64,000 nt of DNA from Brumimicrobium ulvae (GCF_947504225.1 NZ_CANNGT010000001.1:464013-528012), one strand, 5' to 3'. Shown: positions 9,564 through 19,135, counted from the stretch's first letter. Numbers and translations are program-made. The notes: a model not told the origin generated them from the letters alone.

Positions 9564-10424
9564 CTATTTTCCAAATTTGTTTTTTAACGCTTCGATTTTA
9601 CTCTCCATACGTTTTTCCTCCTTTTCTAACCTTGCTTTTTTATTTTCTTGTCTTTTCGCTTTGATTTTTTCCATCTCAGCTTTTAGCACAGCTTTGGTAT
9701 AACGAGGGAAATTTCCATTCATCATCCAGCCGTAATAACCAGGTTCATTTCTATCTACCTCTTCAATGGTTTTGCCTTTGTGCTTACCGAAGTTATAAAC
9801 AGGTTCTCCTTTCTCATTTTCTGCTAAACGACCTGCGAAGTCAATGATTTTAAACTTATTTTGAGTAGAAAATTCTGCTAGAAAATCCATATCATTTTCA
9901 AGTTCTTCATAACGCTCTACTTGTGCTTTTAGCACCTCATAAGTAGCAATAACGTCTGCTTCCGCACTATGGGCATTGATCAATTCTTTGTCGCAGTAGA
10001 ACTTATATGCAGCTACAAGGGTTCTTTGCTCCATTTTGTGGAAGATGTTTTGAACATCTATAAATTTTCTTGCACGCATATCAAATGAATGCCCTACACG
10101 TAAAAACTCCTCGGCTAACATAGGTATGTCAAATTTGTTTGAATTAAATCCAGCCAAATCTGAACTTCCAATGAAATCAGCAATCTGATCGGCAGCTTCC
10201 TTAAATGTAGGTGCGTCTTTAATGTCTTCTTGTGTTATTCCATGAATTTCAGAGCTCTCTTTTGAAATTTCCATTTCTGGGTTTAAACGTAAAGTTAAAC
10301 TAGATTCTTCTCCAGTTGAACTTTTTTTCAACATTGAAATTTCTACAATTCTGTCTTGTGATACATCTAATCCAGTTGATTCAATATCAAAGACACAAAG
10401 GTCATTTTTTAAATTTAAGCTCAT
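9564..10424 (-). CDS. DnaQ-like 3'-5' exonuclease with ExoX-like C-terminal domain
   Basis: This is a 286-residue DEDDh exonuclease. I chose the ATG at 10424 (MSLNLKNDLCVFDIESTG) because an upstream in-frame ATG at 10460 would run through the terminator hairpin of the neighbouring gene. Motif I is FDIESTGLD, motif II is around GFNSNKFDIPML, and motif III is AHSAEADV with the H-x4-D arrangement of DEDDh enzymes. The C-terminal part has FGKHKGKTIEEV and GYYGWMMNG, typical of the exodeoxyribonuclease X-like/DUF3820 module, followed by a Lys/Glu-rich helix. It could act in repair or proofreading; it is not fused to a polymerase. It heads a leftward operon with the FAH and esterase genes. Confidence 0.88.
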   Translation of the reverse strand: MSLNLKNDLCVFDIESTGLDVSQDRIVEISMLKKSSTGEESSLTLRLNPEMEISKESSEIHGITQEDIKDAPTFKEAADQIADFIGSSDLAGFNSNKFDIPMLAEEFLRVGHSFDMRARKFIDVQNIFHKMEQRTLVAAYKFYCDKELINAHSAEADVIATYEVLKAQVERYEELENDMDFLAEFSTQNKFKIIDFAGRLAENEKGEPVYNFGKHKGKTIEEVDRNEPGYYGWMMNGNFPRYTKAVLKAEMEKIKAKRQENKKARLEKEEKRMESKIEALKNKFGK

Positions 10425-10441
10425 ATATATAAAATAAAAAA

Positions 10442-10460
10442 GTGGGTTCTTATAACCCAC
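10442..10460 (-). terminator. Rho-independent terminator of the SPOR-domain envelope gene
   Basis: The stem GTGGGTT/AACCCAC has a 5-nt loop. On the minus strand it is followed by an actttttt tail. It begins 25 bases beyond the stop at 10485. Confidence 0.75.
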
Positions 10461-10484
10461 CTTAAAGTTATCGTTTCACAAATA

Positions 10485-12923
10485 TCAATTCTTTATGTTT
10501 AATATCCAAGCAGAAGGGACAACTTCATTTCGGATACGCTTTAAAAGCGCTACTGCTTCTTCGTGTGTATTGGTAGAACCTGCTGATACTACATGCATTC
10601 CGTTCCTTTTACCGATGATTTTAGCATCAAAACCTTTTTGTGTCGTACTTTTTACCATTCCTTCTGCGTAATGAATTCTTTCGAAGATACCTACTATGAC
10701 TTGATATTGGTACTCTCCTTCCTTAAATTCTCCTTGTGTGAAGGTGTCTCCTTGCTGATCTTTGAGGTGAAGCACTTTGTTTTTTTCTACTTTGGGTGAT
10801 CCGTCTTTAGATTCAAGCAATTGAATGTCTGTATCTTGAACATTAATTCCTCCTATGCTTAATTCAACATATTGGAAAGGGGCATATTTTTCAATGTTTT
10901 GATAATCGCCAGAATAAGCCGGACCTGAAATAGAAATGTTATTAATTTTTAATTCGATTGAATCAGAGATGCCTTTTTCTTTAAAATATTGTACCAAAAA
11001 ATGTTTCACTCCTTGAGCTCTTTGTTCTGCAAGAACTCTGTTGTGACCAAAAGTTTTGGTGGGTACAGTAGATGCAGAAGAATTGATTTCAATCTCGATA
11101 GAAGTTCTTCCATCTTTAATTTGGGCATTCAATGAATCCATAAATATTTTTAATGCTCCTTTTTCTGGATCCAATTTATTCTTATTGTAACCAAAGAAAT
11201 GTTTCATTGCCAGAGGTTTGTAAGATTGTATTAATTCTTCCGGTTTCATTACTGTTAATCCAGGAATATCTAGAACCATTCTACGGTATATTTCTTCATA
11301 CTTTAGGTCACAATTTGTTTTTATGATTTCTTGAGAAATTTCTTCCTCACCATTGTTTTTATGGAATGTCACTTCGTATTCTTGACAAGGATAAAGTGAA
11401 GCAAAGAAAGTTCCATCTGAAATTCTTGGAAACAATGTGAATTCATAAGGGTCATCACAATCTAAACATTTAACGGTGAAAGCGATGTGTTCAGGTAATG
11501 GAGACTTGTCTTTGGTTTCTATTTCTCCGAGTAAAACAGCAATGTTGTCTACACCAAGATGCTTGTTTCTAACTTCATAAATATCTTTGTCTCCATATCC
11601 ACCATCACGGTACGATGTTAAATACCCTGTAAGCCCATCTACTGTTGTTGTGTAGTAAATTTCATCACTTGTTGAATTTAGCGGGTAGCCTAAATTTAAA
11701 GGTTCCGACCACTCTCCATTTTCTTGAATATGAGTGGTAAAGATGTCAAAACCACCCATACTTTTTGGACCGTTATGGGCAAAGTACATGGTTTTATTGT
11801 CTACTGCAATAAATGGGGCGTCTTCATCGTGAGGTGTATTAATGGTTGGGCCAAGATTGACAGGTTCACTCCAATTGCCATCAACAGACTTTTCTATCAT
11901 ATAAATATCTCTTCCTCCATATCCTCCTTCACGGTCTGATGCGAAGTATTTTCGTTGGCCATCTGGTGAAACGGTAATGTGGGTTTCCCAAGCCTCTGTA
12001 TTAACTCCTTTGTCTTCTAAAAATTTCAACTCCTGAAACTCACTTGATTCAAAGTTGGAATAATAGATGTCTCCATTTCCTGTTTCGTCTTTGTACACAT
12101 AAATTCTGCGCTCATCTGTACTCACCGCAACGGTAGCCTCATTGTATTCAGGCTTGCAAAAGTCCATGATTTTTGGCACGGTCCATTGGTTGTTTTTATC
12201 TTTATAGGAAACATAAACATCCTCTAAATGTAAGTTTGTTCCAGGCTCTTTAATGTTTATGTTTGCAGAGTCTGAATGAAGTCTTCTCGAGGTAAAATAC
12301 AATGCAGAACCATCCAGTGAAACAACAGGGCTGTATTCCGGTTTGTCTGTGTTTATAGTGCTTCCAACGTTTATTACTTCATAATCTACAGGTGTTTTCA
12401 TGATTTTTTTTGCTTCATGACATTGTGTAATGTAAAGCTCGGTTTGTTGAACCAAAACATTCTTTTTGCCAATGAGTGCTAGAAATTGTTGGTAATACTC
12501 AATTGCTTGATCCATTTTACCTGACAAGTGATGAGAACGACCCATGTAATAGAGTGCATCAATAGGCGCTGAAAGCTCTTTGTGAGATAACATGTCGTAA
12601 TTCTTATTGACGTCAGTGATTGCAATTTCGAAATAGGCGATGGCTTCATTGAAAAATGTAGCATTCGTAAAAATTGAAAACCCTTTACGGTAGTTGTAAT
12701 TTGGACTCTCTTGATTAAAAGTCAATAGTTTATCAGCCACTATCGAAGCGTGGTAATAATTTTTATTGATGATCAGTTCGGTATTAAGTCTTACTAACTC
12801 TGGTTCCGTACTGGTTTCAACTATATGATTGAGCTGTTGCTCTGTAAGATTTTGTGAAAAGTTTATCGTAGAAATGCACAAAACTACGAAAATTAAAATA
12901 GACTTAATTGTAGAACTAACCAT
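10485..12923 (-). CDS. TPR/PD40-propeller/OmpA-like envelope protein with C-terminal SPOR domain
   Basis: This is an 812-residue exported protein. I place the start at the ATG at 12923 (MVSSTIKSILIF), just before a Sec signal ending INFSQ; an ATG six codons earlier is possible. After the signal come TPR-like helices (about 25-165), a WD40/PD40-like beta-propeller with DGSALYFTSRR, DGQRKYFASDREGG and NKTMYFAHNG blades (about 190-450), a beta-sandwich (about 455-550), an OmpA-like peptidoglycan-association region (about 580-690), and a SPOR domain over the last 70-75 residues. This is the layout of T9SS-associated PorE-like proteins, although the SPOR tail is unusual. A TAttTTTG box on the minus strand (12973-12980) may be its promoter. 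Confidence 0.85.
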   Translation of the reverse strand: MVSSTIKSILIFVVLCISTINFSQNLTEQQLNHIVETSTEPELVRLNTELIINKNYYHASIVADKLLTFNQESPNYNYRKGFSIFTNATFFNEAIAYFEIAITDVNKNYDMLSHKELSAPIDALYYMGRSHHLSGKMDQAIEYYQQFLALIGKKNVLVQQTELYITQCHEAKKIMKTPVDYEVINVGSTINTDKPEYSPVVSLDGSALYFTSRRLHSDSANINIKEPGTNLHLEDVYVSYKDKNNQWTVPKIMDFCKPEYNEATVAVSTDERRIYVYKDETGNGDIYYSNFESSEFQELKFLEDKGVNTEAWETHITVSPDGQRKYFASDREGGYGGRDIYMIEKSVDGNWSEPVNLGPTINTPHDEDAPFIAVDNKTMYFAHNGPKSMGGFDIFTTHIQENGEWSEPLNLGYPLNSTSDEIYYTTTVDGLTGYLTSYRDGGYGDKDIYEVRNKHLGVDNIAVLLGEIETKDKSPLPEHIAFTVKCLDCDDPYEFTLFPRISDGTFFASLYPCQEYEVTFHKNNGEEEISQEIIKTNCDLKYEEIYRRMVLDIPGLTVMKPEELIQSYKPLAMKHFFGYNKNKLDPEKGALKIFMDSLNAQIKDGRTSIEIEINSSASTVPTKTFGHNRVLAEQRAQGVKHFLVQYFKEKGISDSIELKINNISISGPAYSGDYQNIEKYAPFQYVELSIGGINVQDTDIQLLESKDGSPKVEKNKVLHLKDQQGDTFTQGEFKEGEYQYQVIVGIFERIHYAEGMVKSTTQKGFDAKIIGKRNGMHVVSAGSTNTHEEAVALLKRIRNEVVPSAWILNIKN

Positions 12924-12972
12924 GGTATTAAATTGAATCATGTATATATACTTGACTTAGCATAAATAGTTA

Positions 12973-12980
12973 CAAAAATA
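12973..12980 (-). promoter_or_regulatory. Candidate -7 element for the SPOR-domain envelope gene
   Basis: The minus strand reads TATTTTTG, a match to the Bacteroidota -7 consensus TAnnTTTG, about 50 bases upstream of the chosen start. The nearest TTG upstream is about 24 bases away, farther than usual, so confidence is low. It lies in the gap just beyond the paralogous gene's stop codon. Confidence 0.35.
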
Positions 12981-12986
12981 AGACTA

Positions 12987-15143
12987 TTATTTTGGCATCA
13001 TTTTCAATTCATTATCCTTTGATTTAATGACTTTCATTTCCTCATCATTTTCAGATTGTCCATTCAACTGAATGATTACATATTGATAAGGAGCATATTT
13101 ATCAATCTGGGTATGTGTTCCATAGCTATAACTTGGTCCATTCACTCCAATTTTGTTAATATTCAATTTAACGGCATTCTCGAATTGCTCATTATTTTTG
13201 AAGTATTCATCCAATAAATCATATACATAACGCGCTCTTTTATTGGCCAAGGTCATGTTGTTTTTAAAGGTTCTAGTTGGAACTTTGGAAGCTGAAGCAT
13301 TGATGGTAATTACAAAATCTGTTCTTCCGTTCTCTGCTTGTTTTGACATTTCTTCAACCAAATCTTTTAGTCCACCTGTTGCTGTGCTTAGTTCAATATT
13401 GTTGTAACCAAAGAAGTGTTTGATTTCTAATGGTGAGTAAACAAAATCATTAACTTCTTGGACATCTCCATCTGTGATGACCGACATTGTATTTAAATCA
13501 ATTAAAATATCATGTACATTGTTGTCGTATCCTTGGTTACAATCGGTACTGAATTTTTCACGATAAAATTCTTCTTCACCATTCTTGTGGTGGAAAATGA
13601 TTTCATAGTCACGACATTTTTCTAAGGTTGCGAAAAATCCACCATCAGAAGGACGTAAATTGATTTCTCTAATAGACTCTTGGGCGCAGTTTAAACATTT
13701 TAAGGTAAAAGCAACATCTTCAGGAATTGGTTCTCCTGTGGTGGAGCTAACTTTACCTGTTAAAACTGCTATGTTATCAATGCCTAAATAATCATTTCGA
13801 ACTTCGTAAATATCTTTTTCTCCGAAACCATCTGCTCTAAATGAGGTGTAATAACCAGTTAAACCATCAGCGGTTGTGGTGTAATAGATATCATCACCTG
13901 TTGAATTTAATGGGACGCCTAAATTAATGGGGTCACTCCAAGATTGATCTTCTTCATTTAAAACACTTACAAAAACATCAAAACCTCCTATACTTTTTTC
14001 ACCATTGTGTGAAAAATATAGTGTTTTATTATCTACAGAAATAAATGGTGAATCTTCATCATATGGAGTGTTAATTGTTGGTCCTAAATTCATTGGTTTA
14101 CTCCATTGTCCGTTGGGAAGTTTTGTGATTCTATAAATATCTCGACCTCCAAAACCGCCCTCTCGGTCAGAAGAGAAGTACTTGTACTTTCCGTCTGGAC
14201 TCGCTGTAATATGAGGTTCCCAAGCTTCAGTATTGACACCTTCAACATCTATTGGAGAAAGGTTTTCAAATTTACTGTCTTTATATTCTGTTTTAAAGAT
14301 ATCTCCGTTACCAGCATCATCTTTGTAGATATAAAAAGAACGTTCATCGCTACTTACAGCCACTGTCGCTTCATTTCTTTCAGGCAAAGAGAAATCCATA
14401 AGTTGAGGAGTGTCCCAAGTTTCAACATCAATGCGTTGTGCATAATATACATCTTCGAGATGTAGGTTTTTGTAGGGTTCTTTGATGTCTTTATTAGAGC
14501 CGTCAGCTCTTAATCTTCTGGATGTAAAATACAATACCGAACCATCTAGTGAAATAATGGGAGCGTATTCTGGGTGCTCAGTATTGATTTTATCACCAAG
14601 ATTGATGATATGATAATTTCGGGGTATCGCCATCAATTCTTTAGCGTTTGCACACTGTTTAAGTCTCAATTGGGCATCTAGAACAAATTTATTCTCCTTG
14701 GAGGTATTGTCTAAATATGCTGTGTAATATTTTTCCGCGTTATCAATATCATTAGTAAGGTGATAGCTACGCCCTAGATAATATAGTACCTCTCTTGGAG
14801 CTGATTTTTCATGAGGAGACATTTGGTCGCTGTTGGCATTGATTTTTTCTTTTCCTTTCAACAAGTATGGAATTGCTTTTGAATAATCAGATGTGGAGTT
14901 GAAAATAGCAAACCCCTTTCTGTAATTGAAGTTGGCATTATCTGGTTCTTTCTTCAAAAGTTCATCAGCGATTACAAGTGATTGATCAAAAAATCCTTCC
15001 AACATTAATGTGGTGTTTTTTTGAACTAATTCTCGATCTGTAGCGGTTTTTAAAAACTCATCGATTTGTTGGTCAGTCATCTGAGCATTCAAGCTATTTA
15101 TGCTGATGATCAGAACTAATAAATTGATAATTAAGCTTTTCAT
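12987..15143 (-). CDS. TPR/PD40-propeller/OmpA-like envelope protein, paralogue without SPOR
   Basis: This is a 718-residue exported protein with signal peptide MKSLIINLLVLIISINSLNAQ. It is a close paralogue of the downstream gene: the same TPR region, the same propeller blades (LDGSVLYFTSRR, DGKYKYFSSDREGG, NKTLYFSHNG), the same Cys-containing beta-sandwich and the same OmpA-like end with FGYNNIELS. It stops where the partner continues into its SPOR domain. The two lie head-to-tail 63 bases apart, indicating tandem duplication. By family knowledge it is a periplasmic or outer-membrane peptidoglycan-associated protein, perhaps supporting T9SS or gliding; that role is inference. Confidence 0.85.
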   Translation of the reverse strand: MKSLIINLLVLIISINSLNAQMTDQQIDEFLKTATDRELVQKNTTLMLEGFFDQSLVIADELLKKEPDNANFNYRKGFAIFNSTSDYSKAIPYLLKGKEKINANSDQMSPHEKSAPREVLYYLGRSYHLTNDIDNAEKYYTAYLDNTSKENKFVLDAQLRLKQCANAKELMAIPRNYHIINLGDKINTEHPEYAPIISLDGSVLYFTSRRLRADGSNKDIKEPYKNLHLEDVYYAQRIDVETWDTPQLMDFSLPERNEATVAVSSDERSFYIYKDDAGNGDIFKTEYKDSKFENLSPIDVEGVNTEAWEPHITASPDGKYKYFSSDREGGFGGRDIYRITKLPNGQWSKPMNLGPTINTPYDEDSPFISVDNKTLYFSHNGEKSIGGFDVFVSVLNEEDQSWSDPINLGVPLNSTGDDIYYTTTADGLTGYYTSFRADGFGEKDIYEVRNDYLGIDNIAVLTGKVSSTTGEPIPEDVAFTLKCLNCAQESIREINLRPSDGGFFATLEKCRDYEIIFHHKNGEEEFYREKFSTDCNQGYDNNVHDILIDLNTMSVITDGDVQEVNDFVYSPLEIKHFFGYNNIELSTATGGLKDLVEEMSKQAENGRTDFVITINASASKVPTRTFKNNMTLANKRARYVYDLLDEYFKNNEQFENAVKLNINKIGVNGPSYSYGTHTQIDKYAPYQYVIIQLNGQSENDEEMKVIKSKDNELKMMPK

Positions 15144-15162
15144 AAATGTAAATGTAATAAAA

Positions 15163-15189
15163 AACTCGTCTAGAAAATCTAAACGAGTT
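15163..15189 (-). terminator. Terminator of the E2 acyltransferase gene
   Basis: The stem AACTCGT/ACGAGTT has an inner TAGA/TCTA pairing separated by a C/A mismatch. On the minus strand it is followed by TTTTTTATTAC. It is 24 bases past the stop at 15213 and just upstream of the paralogous envelope gene. Confidence 0.65.
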
Positions 15190-15212
15190 AATTTTATAAA
15201 GGATCTATACGA

Positions 15213-16535
15213 CTAGAGTTTTGTGTTTGGATCAAAAGATTCTAAATACTCAGCAACCCTTTTTACAAACATACCTCCTAGAGCACCATCTACAACTCTG
15301 TGGTCATAAGAATGCGATAAGAACATTTTATATCTGATTCCAATAAAATCACCTTGAGGTGTTTCTACTACAGCAGGTACTTTACGAATTGCACCTGTTG
15401 CAAGAATAGCCACTTGTGGTTGGTTGATAATAGGAGTTCCCATTACATTCCCAAAAGTACCAACGTTGGTCATTGTATAAGTTCCGCCACTGATTTCATC
15501 AGAAGATAATTTTCCTTGACGTGCTTTATTGGCCATCTCATTAACTTGCTTGGCCAAACCGTATAGGTTTAATCTGTCAGCATTCTTAATTACAGGAACA
15601 ATTAGATTTCCAGAAGGAAGTGCTGCTGCCATTCCGATGTTAATGTCTTTTCTTTTGATAATTCTGTCACCATCAACACTGATGTTAATCAATGGGAAGT
15701 CTTTTATTGCCTTTGCAACTGCTTCAATGAAAACTGGCGTAAAAGTAAAGTTTTCACCTTCTTTAGCCTTAAATTCTCCTTTTATTTTGTTTCTCCAGTT
15801 CCAAATCTCAGTAACGTCTGCTTCAACGAATGAAGTTACGTGTGGTGAGGTATGTTTAGATCGAACCATATGCTCTGAGATTAATTTTCTCATGCGGTCC
15901 ATTTCAATGATTTCATCACCTTCCATAGTAGGAGCACTTGCTGGTTTTGGTGCCGGTGCAGCTGTTTGTGGTGCTGGTGTAGGAGTTGGTTGAGCAACTT
16001 CTTTTGCCGCAACTGGCTGCTTACCTCGGTTTTCTATATAATCAAAAATATCTTTTTTCGTTACTCGACCATTTTGTCCAGTTCCGTTGATACTTTCTAA
16101 TTCATTCATCGCTATGCCTTCTTTCTCAGCAATGCTTCTTACCAATGGTGAATAAAATTTCCCGCTTGGTCCGTTTTTGTCTAAATCTCCACTCGTATGT
16201 ACTGCTGCAACAGCATCGTTTACGGTTTGATCAACAACTTCAGCGGCTTTTTCAACTTCAGTGTTTTCCTCTTTTGTATCATCAGCTACCTCTCCATTTG
16301 TTGAAATTAAAGCGATAACATCACCAACCTGAGCAACTTCATCTACTTCAAAGAAAATTTTTGCTACAGTTCCAGATACTTCAGAAGGAAGTTCATTGTC
16401 AACTTTGTCTGTTGCCACTTCTACAAGTGGTTCGTCGATTTCAATTGTATCACCAACACCTTTAATCCAATTGGTAATGGTTGCTTCGGTAACACTTTCT
16501 CCCATTTTTGGAAGACGAATTTCTACTTGTGACAT
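15213..16535 (-). CDS. 2-oxoacid dehydrogenase E2, dihydrolipoamide acyltransferase
   Basis: This is a 440-residue E2 subunit that transfers an acyl group from lipoyl-lysine to CoA. I chose the ATG at 16535 (MSQVEIRLPKMG) because the upstream in-frame start at 16577 falls inside the promoter. The lipoyl domain covers residues 1-76, with the modified Lys in ATDKVD. An Ala/Pro/Gln-rich linker surrounds the peripheral subunit-binding domain (SPLVRSIAEKEG to KKDIFDYIE). The catalytic domain ends with SHSYDHRVVDGALGG, containing the active-site HxxxDG. A lone E2 without E1/E3 neighbours is usual for Bacteroidota branched-chain or 2-oxoglutarate-type complexes; the substrate cannot be fixed. Confidence 0.93.
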   Translation of the reverse strand: MSQVEIRLPKMGESVTEATITNWIKGVGDTIEIDEPLVEVATDKVDNELPSEVSGTVAKIFFEVDEVAQVGDVIALISTNGEVADDTKEENTEVEKAAEVVDQTVNDAVAAVHTSGDLDKNGPSGKFYSPLVRSIAEKEGIAMNELESINGTGQNGRVTKKDIFDYIENRGKQPVAAKEVAQPTPTPAPQTAAPAPKPASAPTMEGDEIIEMDRMRKLISEHMVRSKHTSPHVTSFVEADVTEIWNWRNKIKGEFKAKEGENFTFTPVFIEAVAKAIKDFPLINISVDGDRIIKRKDINIGMAAALPSGNLIVPVIKNADRLNLYGLAKQVNEMANKARQGKLSSDEISGGTYTMTNVGTFGNVMGTPIINQPQVAILATGAIRKVPAVVETPQGDFIGIRYKMFLSHSYDHRVVDGALGGMFVKRVAEYLESFDPNTKL

Positions 16536-16574
16536 ATTTATATTTATAGAATTATACTCATTTTTATTGCAGCA

Positions 16575-16605
16575 CAAAAATAACCTAAAATTCGGTTAAT
16601 ACAAA
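16575..16605 (-). promoter_or_regulatory. Bacteroidota-type promoter of the E2 gene
   Basis: On the minus strand a -33 TTTG (16605-16602) is followed, 19 bases on, by the -7 box TATTTTTG (16582-16575). The start codon is about 40 bases downstream, giving a leader of about 30 bases. This also argues against the longer reading frame. Confidence 0.7.
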
Positions 16606-16619
16606 CGAAAAGTCCTGAT

Positions 16620-18575
16620 TTATCGGTCTAACCTTTTCCAATATTTACGCAGAATGCCTATGTCATTCATTATCGAATAGTCTCGGGCATAGATTAAATT
16701 CAGCTTTGAACGTAAGGTCCTGTCCATGTTCGCTGATTCTCCTTCAGCTGGAGTAAGGACACCATTCTTGATTTGGGGAAGCGTTCTTGAAATGGGTTTT
16801 TCATCGTAAGAATAGCCTATCCATGAGGTTTTACCAATGAGCACAGACCAGCTATTTTGTATGAGTTTTAATTTATTTTTGTAGAACCAAATTGAAAGGG
16901 GGAGAGAAAGTAACACAAATAATGCAACAATAAGATCAAAGGTACGCTTGTTTCGTTTGCTCGAAGGTGTAGAAATGTTGTCAATTTCCATCAAATATAA
17001 ATCTCCCGCGGTATCAATAGAATTACTACCGATAAGATACATGCTATTGGGTTGCGCAATTTTAAATTCAACTTTGTTTGATGCGGTTCTTGACATCCAA
17101 TTGATAATTGATTCAGCAGTGGTGTTTTTTGCACAGAAAATAACTTCATCTATGTCATAAATATCAATGATCTGATCCAATTGATTCAAAACCCCGCTGT
17201 CTTTCTCCGTCTTTTTATGGGTGGGAGAAACAGGGTAAATTTTATTGACTTTATGAGGAGTGTTTTTTAATATTTGCTTCACACGATCTACTTCATTGGG
17301 TTCACCAATAATTGCAAAGTTTTTATTTTTTACACCTCTAAGGTCGAAGCGTTTACCCAGAATTAGGTGTAAAACAATTCTAGAGAGTAAGAAGTAACTC
17401 AAAACCATAACTGCCCCTAAAAGGATGAAAAGTCTTGAAAACTGAAGGTCCTTGGGAAGCAATGCGTAAACTACCAATATAATTGCTGTTCCTATTAATG
17501 TTCCCGAGAAATACGATTTAAGTTTAATGGGAAAATCGTAGGCTCCTGAGTAAAAGTTAGTGGCCAACCATGCAATCGTGTATCCTGGTAGTGAGTATTT
17601 TAAAATATGAATTGGAAAATCTATACTTTCCAAGGACCAAAGCTGCGTTAGAAAGTGAAGTCCGAGTAAAATGGCTGCGAAATCAAATGCGGGTAGAAAA
17701 ATACGTTTGATAAAACGGTTCAATAATGCTAGACCTGCCCTGAAGTATATGGCTAAATTGATGAAAAATGAAAAGAGTTTGGCGTTCTTTTGTGAAAAAT
17801 GTTTTTCTGCAAAGATGACCATTGCACGATAAAAAACGAAGACATAGTTAATGCTGCTTTTTTTTGTGCTTTCTCCTTTGTAGTGTATGATCTGCGTTTC
17901 AGGAAAGTAAAAGTTTTTATAACCTCCTTTGATTATCCGGTAGGACAAGTCAATATCTTCACCGTACATAAAAAAGGCTTCATCAAGGAGACCAACTTTA
18001 TCTAAGGCTTCTTTGCGCATAAACATAAATGCACCACTTAATATTTCAACTTCATTGGTTTCATGTTCATCTAAATAGCCTAAATGGTATTTTCCAAAGG
18101 TTTTACTTTTAGGGAAAATACGAGAAAAGCCAAATATTTTATAAAATGCAACAGAAGGAGTAGGGAGTCCTCTTTTACTTTCTGGCAAAAAATGTCCTTT
18201 TCCGTCGATCATTCTAACTCCCAAACCACCGCCTTCGGGATTTTTGTCCATGAAGTCTATACATTTTTGGAAAGTGTCTTCCTCAACTACGGTATCTGGA
18301 TTAAGTAATAGGACATAATCTCCTTTAGCAATACGAATGGCTTGATTATTTGCAACTGAAAATCCAACATTGTTTTTATTGGCGATAAGTTGAGCTTGAG
18401 GAAATTGTTGTTTCACCATTTCGACAGACCCATCAATTGAATTATTGTCGACCACAAAAACTTCACCTTCAATGTTCTTGAGTGCATCAAATACAGAGTT
18501 CAAGCACTGTTCGAGAAAGTACTCAACATTGTAGTTGACGATAATTACAGATATGCGAATTGATTTGTTTTCCAA
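16620..18575 (-). CDS. Glycosyltransferase family 2 fused to a polyprenyl-phosphate transferase-like membrane module
   Basis: The first 300 residues form a GT2 domain of the rhamnosyltransferase type: RISVIIVNYNVEYF, NNVGFSVANNQAI, LLLNPDTVV (DxD-equivalent) and MYGEDIDLSYR. This is followed by membrane segments (about 300-400), a CoA/nucleotide-binding-like domain (NFAIIGEPNEVDRV, then IDEVIFCAK) and a tail resembling an undecaprenyl-phosphate sugar transferase that lacks its usual catalytic motifs. The gene probably acts in cell-wall or surface glycan synthesis. Start: no ATG is available. A TTG at 18575 (16 codons into the open frame) avoids most of the overlap with the RidA gene; the longer frame starts with TTG at 18623. 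The gene is away from the main polysaccharide cluster. Confidence 0.75.
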   Translation of the reverse strand: MENKSIRISVIIVNYNVEYFLEQCLNSVFDALKNIEGEVFVVDNNSIDGSVEMVKQQFPQAQLIANKNNVGFSVANNQAIRIAKGDYVLLLNPDTVVEEDTFQKCIDFMDKNPEGGGLGVRMIDGKGHFLPESKRGLPTPSVAFYKIFGFSRIFPKSKTFGKYHLGYLDEHETNEVEILSGAFMFMRKEALDKVGLLDEAFFMYGEDIDLSYRIIKGGYKNFYFPETQIIHYKGESTKKSSINYVFVFYRAMVIFAEKHFSQKNAKLFSFFINLAIYFRAGLALLNRFIKRIFLPAFDFAAILLGLHFLTQLWSLESIDFPIHILKYSLPGYTIAWLATNFYSGAYDFPIKLKSYFSGTLIGTAIILVVYALLPKDLQFSRLFILLGAVMVLSYFLLSRIVLHLILGKRFDLRGVKNKNFAIIGEPNEVDRVKQILKNTPHKVNKIYPVSPTHKKTEKDSGVLNQLDQIIDIYDIDEVIFCAKNTTAESIINWMSRTASNKVEFKIAQPNSMYLIGSNSIDTAGDLYLMEIDNISTPSSKRNKRTFDLIVALFVLLSLPLSIWFYKNKLKLIQNSWSVLIGKTSWIGYSYDEKPISRTLPQIKNGVLTPAEGESANMDRTLRSKLNLIYARDYSIMNDIGILRKYWKRLDR

Positions 18576-18604
18576 AGCTTCTAAAGCATAATAAAATAAA
18601 ATGC

Positions 18605-18982
18605 TTAACGCATCGCTATACAAGATATTTCAACAGGGACATCTAAAGGCAATTGCCTTACCGCAACTGTCTCTCTTGCTGGTGGTTCTGACTGGAAGTA
18701 ACTTGCATAAACTTCATTGACAGCTGCAAAATCATCCATTGTTTTTAAGAAAATACTGCATTTTACTATGTCCTTCATAGAAAGTCCAGCAGTTTCAACC
18801 AAAGCCTTAATGTTTTCCATAACTTGTTGAGTTGCTTGTTGAATACTGTCCAATTGCAATTCACCAGTTTTAGGATCAAGCGGGATTTGTCCACTTACAT
18901 ATAAAGTGTTGTCTTTTAGAATCGCCTGGCTATACGGTCCAATAGGAGCGGGGGCATTGGGAATGGTAATGACTTTCTTCAT
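18605..18982 (-). CDS. ridA: RidA family reactive intermediate deaminase
   Basis: This is a 125-residue YjgF/YER057c/UK114 protein, the usual length. It carries NAPAPIGPYSQAI at the N-terminus, VSGQIPLDPKTG, the TVAVRQLPLDVPVEI signature with the substrate-binding Arg, and a terminal EISCIAMR. The family hydrolyses enamine/imine intermediates such as 2-aminoacrylate to 2-oxoacids and ammonia. It is the upstream partner of the glycosyltransferase gene, which begins within or just after its stop. Confidence 0.93.
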   Translation of the reverse strand: MKKVITIPNAPAPIGPYSQAILKDNTLYVSGQIPLDPKTGELQLDSIQQATQQVMENIKALVETAGLSMKDIVKCSIFLKTMDDFAAVNEVYASYFQSEPPARETVAVRQLPLDVPVEISCIAMR

Positions 18983-19086
18983 TTGTTAATTGCTTTGCAC
19001 AAGTTTAACAATTTTGATTTAATATTTTGATGTGTAAGTTGATTAATTCCTTAAATAAAAGGGGGCGAAGAGAAATATGGGACAAA

Positions 19087-19114
19087 AAAAGCGGACTAAT
19101 TTCAGTCCGCTTTT
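19087..19114 (-). terminator. Terminator of the M16 peptidase operon
   Basis: The perfect stem AAAAGCGGACT/AGTCCGCTTTT has a 6-nt loop. It lies 22 bases past the stop at 19136, with a T-run on the minus strand. Confidence 0.8.
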
Positions 19115-19135
19115 ATAGAATTGATAAAATAAAGT

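Noticed and set aside
15529..15993. 154-codon frame antisense to the E2 gene
   Set aside because: It lies inside the acyltransferase catalytic region and shows Ala/Gly bias from the opposite strand.
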